The position numbers and the translations under genes are program-made. From Hordeum vulgare subsp. vulgare (taxonomy: Eukaryota; Streptophyta; Magnoliopsida; Poales; Poaceae): a DNA stretch of 64,000 nucleotides. Below are positions 8,442 through 19,010 of this stretch, one piece after another (within the stretch, counting starts at the first letter, position 1; each line of letters starts with the position of its first letter). Below the pieces are notes generated by a model. That model made no database searches, was not told the origin of the DNA, and saw only the letters and a program-made list of their open reading frames with translations. The stretch covers positions 539,718,316-539,782,315 of the forward strand of contig NC_058519.1 of assembly GCF_904849725.1 (NCBI RefSeq). The letters run 5' to 3'.

Positions 8442-8755
8442 TTTTTTTTTTGAGCCATCACAGGCGACGACCGACGCCCGAGGGGCCGTCTGATCCGCCA
8501 AGCTGCTGGTTGAAGCCAGCCCAAATGTGCTGCGCGCTGGATCAACCTACGGCTTTGGGCGGCATATCCTATTTGATGTCACAGTCGTTCATTATAGTGC
8601 AATTTTCTAAACGGACGCCTGTAAGAGTCTAAGATGGGCCGGCTCATTTTATTCATTTCTTCATTTTGTAGAAAGATTAAAAAGGTGAAAGAACTGAGAT
8701 TCAAACCCGCAACTACCGTTATAAACGAGGAGCTCTAACCACCAGGCCATCGCCA
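8442..8755 (-). mobile_element. tRNA-derived SINE-like unit
   Basis: On the minus strand there is a box A-like stretch TGGCCTGGTGGTTAGAGC (8732-8749), and 24 bp downstream a box B-like stretch GGGTTTGAATCTC (8696-8708). These are the spacing and sequence expected of an RNA polymerase III promoter derived from a tRNA. The minus-strand transcript would end in an A run (T run at 8442-8451 on the plus strand). The unit of about 310 bp thus has the parts of a plant SINE. No clear TSD was found, and it might be a module of the larger 8455-9895 repeat. Confidence 0.5.
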
Positions 8756-8829
8756 TTCTAGTCTGCATTTTAGTTGGTTTCTTTTGATTCGTAAAAGCCC
8801 GGTTTTCAGAAGCTTCCATAAGGTTCAAA

Positions 8830-9620
8830 AGCAGTTTTCCCGGTTAATGGTTTAGTTTATGGACAATTTTATTTGGATTTTCTTTTTGTCCCTTCCATTT
8901 TTTAAAATGAATGATTTTTTAATGATTTGGTTTTTTCAAATTATATGAATTTTTTCAGATTTGATGAACTTTTTATAAAATCATTGAACTTTTTTTAGAT
9001 TACATGAATTACTTCATATTCGATGAACTTTTTTCAAATCGTTGAAATTTTTTCAGATTACATAAATTTTTTAAATTCTGTGGACTTTTTCTCAAACAAA
9101 CTTTTTTTCGAATGAATGTACTTTTTTCAAAATTTTATGAACTTTATTAAAATTCTATGAAATTTTCTGAACATTGATGATCTTTTTTCAAATTTTGACG
9201 AAGTTTTTTGAAAATTGATGATTTCTTTTTGAAAATGGATGAACTTTTTGAAAAATGGATTAGCTTCTTTAAGATTTGTGAACTTTTTATCAGTTCAATG
9301 AACTTTTTCTAAAACCAATGAACCTTTTTTTCAAAATCGATGAACTATTTTTTAAAAATTATGAACTTTTTTCAAAAGCAATGAATTTTTTTATATTGGC
9401 GAACTTTTTGTTATAAATTAGTGAACTGTTTTAAAATCAATCAACTTTTTTCAAATGTGTGAAATTTATTCAAAATTTCATGAACTTTATCCTTATTTTG
9501 CGAAAAAATCAAATTTGTGAAGTTTTCGCAATTCACATTTTTCTCAGTTTGGATGAATCTTTTCGATTTGATTAACTCTTCTAATTCACGTTTTTATATT
9601 TTGCATTCATTAAAAAAAAC
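8830..9620 (+). repeat. T-rich degenerate tandem repeat (GAACTTTTT type)
   Basis: The core TGAACTTTTT or ATGAATTTTTT recurs every 15-30 bp for about 800 bp, separated by AAAATT or TCAAAT variants. No phase or unit is exact. This kind of array is known from unclassified grass repeats. GGCCGG-containing motifs at 8638-8645 and 9806-9812 bracket it, which suggests that 8455-9895 is one repetitive unit including the tRNA-like part. No coding potential. Confidence 0.7.
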
Positions 9621-9899
9621 ACTTTCTAATAAATTAATACGCATAATAGGATATTTTGTCTTGAGAATAAACAACGAATGGAGTTCGGCATAGTGGGTGT
9701 GATCGAATCTTTGGCTAGAGGGGATCACATATTGAATCGTGGCTTTACCATATTTTTGAGTTTTTTTTTGCGACATGTCTTCCACGGTCCTCGCTATGTT
9801 TGTGGCCGGCCCGCTACACAAGGCGTGCGAGCGTCATTTCGCCAGCCGACGCGTGTAGCGCAGAGTAGGAGCTCCCGCTTTGGGCATGAGGTCTGACGT
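9621..9899. other. Right shoulder of the unclassified T-rich repeat
   Basis: No gene is visible. It contains a short T run followed by GCGACATG and the segment GGCCGGCCCGCTACACA, both seen in grass repeats. It probably closes the repeat that begins near 8455. A C run and an A run at 9902-9920 mark the change to GC-rich sequence. Confidence 0.35.
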
Positions 9900-11869
9900 G
9901 TCCCCCCCCCCCAAAAAAAATACTCCTTTAGAGTGACCGGCGGGTGCCTCGTAGGTAAGAGTAACCCCCCCTCCGACCGCGACCACGTCGCCCCCGTGGG
10001 CGCTCGTCCGAGCCCAGCGCCTCCCTCCGTGAGTTCCCCACTCTCCCCCTCCTCGTCGGCGTCTTCGCGCCCACCGCGGGCCTGGCTCGGGGACGCCGAC
10101 GGCGGCTCTTCGCCTTTCCCCTCCCGGGCTTCTTCGACGCAGGGCGGAGCGGCTCCGGGCGGTGCCCCTAGGCGACGACGATACTGCACGACGACAGGGT
10201 TCCTGGCGCGGGAGATGGCGGACTCTGGGCGGTGGCAGCGGCGGCATCGTTGGTGACGGGGAGATGTAGCAGCATGGGCTGGCGATGCCCGCCACGCATA
10301 GATTTGGGCCCTTTGGGCCTCATCTGGGTTTGGGCGGCCAGCGCCGGCGTGGCTCTCGGGAGGTGGTGGCGGTGCGTCGGGATGGTGGTGGGTGGCGGAT
10401 TGGTTGCCTGCGTGCGGCAACGCGGTGGTCGGGGCTTTGCGGGCTTGATCTGGGCTCGACCGGGCCCGGGTAGCCTGGTTTGCCTCGGTTGCGGCATCCG
10501 AACGGAAATCTGCGTCGGTGTTGGAGGCACGGGCCTCCGGCGCGACGACGGTGGAGACATCTCTCTCTCGTGCGGTTCAGGTGTTTCCGCCCTTGTCTTT
10601 GGACGCTCCTTGCCTCTGCTCTCTTGACCTCGTGGTGCTGTTCACAGCGGGGCGACATGGATGGGTCCTAGACCGTGGTGGCACGTGCTTACCGGTGGCA
10701 ACATGGTTGAATGTCTCCGGTTCAAGTGGGTGGTGGTTCTTGGGGATGAGGGAGAAATCCCTATTGGTTCATCTGTCTCCGACGCGGTTACGCATGAGGG
10801 TGCCGCCATTCCTTCCCGAAGGGCGTTGGTGCTACCCATCCCCCGCTCGCCGCCATGTGCCGGGGGAAATCCTAGGACATGTCCGGGCACCAGCGTCGTT
10901 GGCGTCGCATTGCTTCTTGCAGGTGCTGCTTATGTACGCGGCGGTCCGGTGCGATGGCACGTGTTGAGACACAGACGGAGGGCACAGTGGTGGCGGATCG
11001 TTTGTGCTTGTCGAGCTGCCATTGTTGGCATTTATTTCTTCTTCTTTTTCCTTTTGGGCTTGATGTTCTATTCACCACACCAGTTACCTTGTGATCAGTG
11101 GTCATTGCTTTATAATATAAAGTGGGGGAAACCCTATTTTGAGAGTGATCGGTAGGATTGCTGGATTAGCTAACCATGTGCATGCTCTAGAAAAAAAACT
11201 CGTAGCATGGAGGCACGCGTTGCGAAATTTACAAAGAGACAAACATTGATTCCAACCAAGTTAGCTGGAAAGTTGGAAACTAATTCGGTTGAGAGTGTCG
11301 AGATGATGGGTGTGAATTGTTGGACAATTTTTGTGCAAACACCCCCTCACTGCGTTGCTTAGCTCTGGCGACACACGGGTGGTCCATTCGCGCCATCAAC
11401 AATCTTCCGCTTTCACGTGCTCCTCCTCTCGCCGTAGGGTGAAGTCCTATTAGCGTAGTCCGTACATGGCCGGGGTGGGCGCTTCCCTGTGGTGCCATTC
11501 CTCTCTCCTGGTGTGGTTCACATCGATCGCTGCAACCTGCGGGCGATGTTGGTTGGTTCCGCAAGAGACTGCGACGCTCTCCGATGGGAGGCTGGTGGGG
11601 ATCGACGACTTTGCGGGAGATCCCGGTGCATGGTGGGGGTGGGGTGGGTTGTTAGGTTTGGGGTGGTGGTGCTCTAGAGATTCCACATGACATTTTCCTT
11701 AGGCAGTGTCGAGCGGTATCTTTATTACTTGGGATAGGCGTTGCTCCAGCTAATCCAAGGCCGATAACGGAGGTGGTGGCATGAGGGGAGACGACGATCA
11801 ATACATCCTATACCTAAGGTTAAGTTATCGTGGGCCTCGAGGGTTGCACCAGATCTGGATCGTGGAGGG
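9900..11869 (+). mobile_element. GC-rich LINE-like sequence without ORFs (host of the nests)
   Basis: The composition is GC-rich with many GGCGGC/CGGTGG words, no long open frame of plausible composition and no domain I can recognise. The segment ending TATAATATAAAGTGGGGGAA at about 11110-11130 looks like the 3' end of grass LINE-type units as I recall them. A second, similar block runs from 11300 to 11869. The sequence continues beyond the H1 insertion at 46459-46570 and beyond H7 at 53142. The LINE assignment is tentative; the continuity across insertions is supported by target duplications. Confidence 0.35.
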
Positions 11870-13525
11870 TGATACGTCCCAGGCGTATCTATAATTTCTG
11901 CTTGTTCCATGATCTTTTGGGTGACATTGTTTTATGTTTTGCTACACTTTCATACATTTTTATACATATTTGGACTAACCTACTAACTTAGTGCACCCAG
12001 TGCGAGTTTCTATCTGCTCATGTCTTTTTTGCAGGGACTTTTACCCAAATTTAATGAGTCCCAAAAATCCCGAGAAAATATATAAAAATCAGCGTGACAG
12101 AAGCTTCCGGAACACCGAAGATGGGCTAGAGGGGAGCCAGGGGCTGCCCAGGCAGCCTCCCTGCGCGGCCTGGTCCCTGGCCGCGCCCACAGGTCGCCTG
12201 GGTAGGCCCCACCTCCTCTGACGCCCTCCTTCGGCCTATATTTACCCCTCCAATTGGAAACCCCTCTATCATATCCAGAATCGCAAATTTCTCCATCGTT
12301 CCACCGCCGTAGCGCTTTCGAGATCGGGAGCGTCACGTGACCTATTCCAGGCACCCTGCCGGAGAGAGGATTGACCTCCGGGAGCTTCTCCACCACCATG
12401 GACGCTTCCCGGACGTGCCGTGAGTAGTCCTCCTTGGACCATGAGTCCATGACCAGTATCTATGTGATGTCTTCTCTCCAATCTTGTGCTTCAATGATTA
12501 GCCCTTCTGAGCTGCCCTACATGATCAAGGCACTTATGTAATTTTCCTGCTATTGCTATGCTTGGTTTGTTGAGATCCGATGGTTTATGAGATTATGTTC
12601 AGATTGTGATGAGTTATATATTTGATTATCCTTTTATATTTTGTTCTTTAGTGATTCATGCATGTTATCCGTTGCTCTTTATTGCTTTGGCCGAGTAGTA
12701 GATTGTAACTCCAAGAGGGAGCTTTATGCATGATTATGGGTTCATGCCCCGTGATGTCTAGCTTGAGTGACAGAAACATGAGACTAGGGGATCTGTTGTT
12801 GCCAGCAGGGAGAAAACAACGGTGCTTGTGACCGCGGTTGCAAGGATTGTTTACCTTACACAAAGTTCGTTAATGCAGTTGTCCGTTGCTTTGAGTTTAC
12901 ACTTTGGGTGGGTCTCGCAACTTAATACCAGCGAGATGTTCTGGATAGATATCTCAAGGTGGATGATTAGTAAGTAGATGTTGATGAATAAACGGTCTAC
13001 TTGTCTTGACGTACTGCCCATTACTATTGAGCCTCTAAATTTCAAGTAGCATAATTAGCATTTCGGTGCGTTTATAATTCTGTCAATTGCCTAGCTGTAA
13101 TTTGTTTACCCTTGCATAGTTGTTTATCGTCTTTTGGGAGAGAGACATCACTAGTGAACATCATGTGATTCAGGTCCATATCACCATCATTGCTTACACC
13201 TTCACCATTTACTGCTTTATTTACTTTTCCGTTGCAATCACTATCACTATTCCCGCTTCTGTTTTGATCCTTTGCAAACTACAAGGCCGGAGAGATTGAC
13301 AACCTCTCTCTACTCGTCGGGAGCAAAGTTACTTGTTGTGTTTGCAGGTCCACGTCTTCTGCTAGCGCCAGAGCAGCAGACACCTACTTGTTGATCCTCA
13401 GAGTCATCCTGGTTCGATAAACCTTACAATCCCCGTGTAAGGGAAATCTGCTGCTGACTACATCTCCACCTTCCACTTGGGGTAACCAACGAGGGGCGAG
13501 AAGTATATTCATCAACTCGTCAACA
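11870..13525 (+). repeat. H1 5' LTR
   Basis: It starts TGATACGTCCCAGGCGTATC and ends CTCGTCAACA, just before the ATTTCTGGCGCTG primer-binding region. It is 1656 bp long. Near 12236 the segment GGCCTATATTTACCCC is a plausible TATA region. It aligns along its whole length with 44825-46458. Confidence 0.9.
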
Positions 13526-13699
13526 AACAAATTTCTGGCGCTGTTGTCGGGGACTCCATTCTTCAAGATAGGGGAGTTGCACACTATCTTTTACCTTTGC
13601 TTTTAGTCTTGTTAGAGTGCTTTCTAGTTTTTGCTTTAGAGTCTTATACCAAAAACCACAAAAAAATTAGTTTATTTGTTCTTGCTTGTTGCTGCTGCT
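13526..13699 (+). other. H1 primer-binding site and leader
   Basis: AATTTCTGGCGCTGTTGTC follows the LTR within a few bases. TGGCGC-type sites like this are the usual minus-strand primer-binding sites in this element group. The tRNA is not assigned. The leader runs to the ATG at 13700. Confidence 0.7.
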
Positions 13700-14499
13700 A
13701 TGGGTTCCACTGAGAACACCAAGTTGTGTGACTTCACTAGTCACAACAACAATGATTTTACCTTCTCTTCTATTGCTCCAATTGCCACTTTGGGTATTTA
13801 TAAAAGTAATAGACCTTGTGACTATGTTAGTCATTATGGAGAATTATGCCCTTGGCATGGTCTCCCCGAGAAGGAACCGGATCTTTGGTTTGAAGTTGCT
13901 CCTAAACGTCCCCAAACTTGGGAAGACATCCAAACTCTTATAATAGAGAGAAAATCAAATATAGAGGCTCACACTACAATTCTACTTTTTTTTTTTTGCA
14001 AAGAATGGCTAAATACCCCCACACTAGTACACTCAATATTGCCTTCACCGAGCATATTACCAATGCTCTTACCAAAGCTAGGGAGGAGAAGCTCAAGCTA
14101 GATACTTCTATTCCTAGAAAACTAGAAGATGGTTGGGATCCTATGGTCAAGATTAAATTGAATAATATCTCTTGCTTTGCTTTATGTGATGTTGGAGCTA
14201 GTGCCTCCGTTATGCCCAAAAGAATGTATGATATGCTTGATTTGAAACCTTATGATCAATGTTGTTTTGGTGTTCGTCTTGTTGATTCTTCCATAAAGAA
14301 ACCTTTAGGGAGAATTGATGATGTTCTTATTGTTGTCAATGATAATTATGTGCCCGTTGATTTTCTTATTATGGACATTGAGTGTGATCCCTCATGTCCA
14401 ATTATTTTGGGACGTCCTTTTCTCCGCACCGTTGGTGCTATCATTGACATGAAAGAAGGAACCATTAGACTCAAATTTCCCCTTAAAAAGGGAATGTAA
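13700..14499 (+). pseudogene. H1 gag/protease-like ORF with a poly-T frameshift
   Basis: The first frame opens at ATG 13700 (MGSTENTKLCDFTSHNNN) and runs into a poly-T tract at about 13985-13998. The second frame continues from that tract and ends with a stop at 14497-14499. The second part carries a retropepsin-like fold: ALCDVGASASVMPK (active-site region), GRIDDVLIVV, VPVDFLIMDI and LGRPFLRTVGAIIDMKEG. These are the protease blocks of plant Gypsy polyproteins, so this is gag fused to PR with RT, RNase H and IN absent. The homopolymer is the likely cause of the frame change. A programmed shift is possible but less likely. Confidence 0.75.
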
Positions 14500-16572
14500 C
14501 ACTTCCCTCGAGAGAAGATTAAGTTACTTTATGAGTCTGTTATTCGGGCAAGTTATTCTTATGGAGTTGGTAATACTTGATCTTCTTACATCATGCCTAG
14601 CTCAAAGGCATAAAAGAAAGCGCTTGTTGGGAGGCAACCCAATTTTTTTTTACTTTCAGTTTTAGTGGTCTTGATGCTTGTTACTACTGTCGCAACATCA
14701 TTGTATCTTTATTTTCAAGCTGTGTGCCAAGTTTTAGCCTCTGGTTGCAAGAAAGTTCAAAAGTTGTGACATGTTGTCCAGAAACAGATTATGTCCGCCT
14801 GACGGAAAAATTCGCCAAAAATCACCAAATCATCTTTTTGATCTGAATTGTTTTTACAGCATGCTCTATATAATTGTATTTCTGGAGTCTTTTCTGAGTT
14901 TTTTGATTTGAGTTGCAGAAGTGCCCTGAATTTTTTTTACTACCTGATGTTCTGTTTTTCACAGATTCTGCCACGTTTTGCGTTTTCATCATTTTGCAAA
15001 TCTTAAGCTTGCTTTTCCTTTGCAATAACCTCTTGGTAATCATGAGAAACAATAGATATTCATGAAAATCTTTATTTCCAGTAGGAAACGAATTATTTTA
15101 TTATGGGCACTAACCACTCTAATCAGCTTATGATGAGTTTCGTATGAAGGGAGTTTTCAAGTATGCGATGGAAAATGATGAAAGAAGATCCAAGAGTGTC
15201 AAGCGCTCAAGCTTGGGGATGCCCCCATGCACCCCAAGAAATATTCAAGGAGAATGAAGCGTTTAAGCTTGGGGATGCCCCTGTGCATCCCATTTTCTAT
15301 CAACAATCATCAGTTCGTCCATCTCCATGCTATATTTTTATCACTTCATATGTTATGTGCTATGCTTGGAGTGTCCCGCTCTTTACGTTTTAGTTTGTTT
15401 TAGTTTTGCTTGTTGTTCATAACAAGTCTGAACCTAGCCTTCCTTGTTTGAGAGAGAAACATGCTCCACTCCACCCTAGAACACAACATAAGTTTTCATG
15501 CTTATCTTTTTGTGTGTTCTTTATCTTTCCATAACTGCTGTCATGCTTAGCTCTTAGTTTTCATGCTTTATTATTTTAAGAGCTATTATTTAGGTTGCGT
15601 TTGGAACTCTCTTGAGTTATCATGCTTATCTTTTAGAGAGTTGGCTTGTTGCACTGAGTTGTGTGTCTTGCATGAGTAGGTAATTGAGGTTGCTATTTAA
15701 GTATAGTAGTAACTTGCAATAGTTTTGAGGTATTGATTTGAGTAATGTTTGGAATATTGGTGCCAAGAGATTGAGCATATTAGTGACAGGTGTCGTATTT
15801 TGGGAAATCCGTGTGTTTTTCAAAAACTAAAAAAATCAGTTGAGAACTCTAGCTACTAGACAGATCGCTAACCTCTAGAGGGGTTGGAATATATAGAGTA
15901 CCCTCACGTTACCATGGGTCGAGGATGCGCAAGGATAACCAAACCCCCAAACACTCCTCATCAGGGTACTTGTCTCTTTGTGAATCTCCTAACTAGATAG
16001 AGAGTTACCGATAATAACTGCATGAGTTCTTCGGACTAATGTGAGTATTCGATTGTTCGCACTTGCACCATCCGTATTTTGCTAGCCTCTTCGGTACCGT
16101 GCATTGACCTTTCTCATCTTGAGAGTTGGTGCAAACTTCGCCGGTACATCCAAACCCTTGGCATGATACGCTCTATCATCATAAGCCTCATTATATCTTT
16201 CCTCAAAACAGCCACCATACCTACCTATTAAGGCATTTCCATAGCCTTTCCGAGATACATTGCCATGCAACATCCACCATCTCATGACTTGATCTTCATG
16301 TCATACATGCTTTTGCTTGATCGAGGAGCCGCATGCTAGTTGGGCCTTGCCCTTATTATTGCTACATGACGCGCTAGTTTCATTGCATATCCTGCTACAC
16401 TGGCAGAGGCATACATTTCCATACATCATGATAGTTTTCATTTGTTTTTATGTGAGTACTTCTTATAAAGTGTGATGATCTTCCTTTTTATTCTTGTAAA
16501 ACATAGAGTGTTGCCCTTAAGTGAGGAAAATATCCCAAAGAGGACAAACTAAAAGATCCCAAAGAGGACAAA
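14500..16572 (+). other. H1 non-coding 3' interior (left of H2)
   Basis: There are no plausible ORFs. It contains the conserved AGCGCTTGTTGGGAGGCAAC motif (14619-14640) directly after the ORF, two copies of AAGCTTGGGGATGCCCC (15209 and 15269 region), and a 24-bp repeat AAAGATCCCAAAGAGGACAA close to the H2 insertion point. Confidence 0.7.
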
Positions 16573-17391
16573 TGTAACATCCCAAATTTCCTAATTTGGA
16601 ATGTTTTACAATTGTAGCTAAGCATCTATGCATTTTGATTGTAATAAAAGTAGCATTTGAATTTCTTTCGATTTCGCGTAGCATTTTATTTTCTGCACTC
16701 ACGGAATGTCGGAAATATTGTCTTGCCAAGCAAGAAAGAGTGGAGGAACATGACCCTCCAAACCAGGGGTATTTCTTTGAAATATTTGAACCATAAAACC
16801 CAAGCTTTATTTGAATTTTTTTTGCAAAAAGAAAATAAACCAATTTAGGGATATTCTATTTTTTTTCTAAAGTATATTTTTTGGCCGTGGAAAAATGTCC
16901 ATCTTATTGGATTTATTTGTGATAATTTTGATATATAATACCCCTATATTCCGAGTATATCCTATTTCCTTTTAATCGTTTTATTTCCTATTTTCAAAAA
17001 AGGTATAAAATCTTTTTAGTAGGAAATTACAGCTGGCCCATTATTGCAAACCAGATCTGGCCCATCCCCCTCAACCCTAACCTCGCGCCACCTTCCATCC
17101 TGGCCATGGCCGGCGCCAGAGGAAGGTTCCTCCCCCCGATCTCCGGATTTCCTGCCTCCTCCGCCTCCCTCGCCCCCCTTTAAGTACCCCCACCCTGGCC
17201 GCACCCCATTCCGCTCACCACCACCCCGACTCGCTGCCTCGTCCGCCCCCTGCAGTGCTCGCCGGAGCCGAGCTCCAAGAGAAGCCGACGCCCCTGCCGC
17301 GCCTTCCCCCGCGCCTCCCCTCGCCCCCTGCCGCCGCCAGGGATCCCCGCCACCCCTCCGCACCCCATTACCCACCCCAAACGCCGAGCTC
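16573..17391 (+). repeat. H2 left segment
   Basis: AT-rich for the first 450 bp, with several T runs, then strongly C-rich from about 17060. The C-rich part gives proline-rich open frames on both strands that look like composition artefacts of a GC-rich LTR leader. It is interrupted at 17392 by H3 inside the duplicated AGCTC. Confidence 0.75.
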
Positions 17392-19010
17392 TAATGTTTG
17401 CTGTGTATCCCTTGCAACGGCGCGAGAAATAGTTGTGTCGATGGCACCAGGAATCCTTCAGCTACGGCTACGCCTTAAGGGACTTCCTAGGCAAGTATGC
17501 AAAGGATTTCCCCCGTGGACTTGGAGCCTTGCATTGGTATTCCCTCAAAGCGGAAAGGGTGATGTAGCACATCGACGGTAAGTATTTCCCTCAGTTTGAG
17601 AACCAAGGTATCAATCCGGCGGAAGAGTATCTCAAGATCCCGCACAAACACAAAAGCTTGGATCCGACGCTATGAAGGGGTTGTCAATCCCTTATAGATT
17701 GTTTGCCAAGTGAGAACTGAAAGTAACAAAGTAACAAAGCAAAGTAAAAGCGGAGATGTAAATGATGGATGTGAATAGACCCGGGGGCCGTAGTGTTTAC
17801 TAGTGGCTTCTCTCATGAAAGCAAGTAGACGGTGGGTGAACAAATTACTGTCGAGCAATTGATAGAACTGTGTAGAGTCGTGACGATATCTATGCAATGA
17901 TTATTTCTATAGGCATCACGTCCGAAACAAGTAGACCGATACTTTCTGCATCTACTACTATTACTCCACACGTCGACCGCTAACTAGCATGCATCTAGTG
18001 TATTAAGTCCATAAGAACAGAGTAACACCTTAAGCAAGATGACATGATGTAGAGGGATAATCTCAAACCAATGATAAAAACCCCATCTTTTTACCCTTGA
18101 TGGCAACTGCTTGATGTGTGCCTTGCTGCCCCTACTGTCACTGGGAAAGGTCACCATATGGCAGAACCCAAAACCAAGCACTTCTCCCATTGCAAGAATC
18201 ATAGATCTAGTTGGCCAAACAAAACCCAAGACTCGGAGAGACTTACAAGGATATCAAATCATGCATATAAGAAATCAGCAAAGACTCAAATATATATCAT
18301 AGATAATCTGATCACAAGTCCACAATTCATCGGATCTCGACAAACACACCGCCAAAGAAGATTACATCGGATAGATCTCCATGAAGATCATGGAGAACTT
18401 TGTATTGAAGATCCAAGAGAGAGAAGAAGCCATCTAGCTACTAACTACGGACCCGTAGGTCTGAAGTGAACTACTCACGAGTCATTGGAGGGGCGATGAT
18501 GATGATGAAGAAGCCCTCCAACTCCAAAGTCCCCTCCGGCAGGGTGCCGGGAAGGGTGTCCAGATGAGATCTCGCGGAAACGGAAGCTTGCGGCGGCGGA
18601 AAAGTATTTTCGAGGCTCCCCTGATTTTTTGCGGAATATTTGGGAATTTATAGGCCAAAGACCTAGGTCAGGGGGCAGCAAGGGAGGCCACAAGCCTGCC
18701 CACCGCCGCCTCCCCCTGGTGGCGGAGTGGGGGCTTGTGGGCTCCCTGGAGCCCACCTGGCTTGGCCCAAAAGCCCCCTGGACTTCTTCCGTTTGGGAAA
18801 AAAATCCTTTCGGGGTTTTTCTTCTGTTTGGACTCCGTTCCAAAATCAGATCTGAAAAGAGTCGAAAAAACGGAAAAACAAGAACTTGCACTTGGCACTG
18901 AATTAATAAGTTAGTCCCAAAAAGATATGAAAAGGTACATAAAACATACAAAGAAGGCAAGATAACAGCGTGAAACCATAAAAAATTATAGATACGTTTG
19001 AGATGTATCA
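17392..19010 (-). repeat. H3 3' LTR
   Basis: On the plus strand it starts TAATGTTTGCTG (the terminal TG changed to TA) and ends GATGTATCA. A TATA box, CTATAAATTCCC on the minus strand, lies near 18645-18657. It contains no gene; the open frames are LTR shadows shared with 23044-24661. Confidence 0.9.

Noticed and set aside
8696..8749. A tRNA gene on the minus strand
   Set aside because: Box A and box B are good, but there is no proper anticodon arm or paired acceptor stem. A SINE-like derivative explains it better.
9794..11155. Many overlapping 60-200 codon frames in GC-rich DNA
   Set aside because: Frames occur on both strands in all phases with Arg/Pro/Gly-rich products. This is expected of GC-rich DNA with few stops, and no domain is recognised.
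17016..17581. Proline-rich ORFs on both strands
   Set aside because: They lie in the GC-rich part of the H2 LTR and run across the H3 insertion boundary at 17392, so they cannot be conserved genes.
18116..18469. 117-codon plus-strand ORF, also at 23768-24121
   Set aside because: It is present in both H3 LTRs and absent as a frame in related LTRs. It is non-coding LTR sequence.
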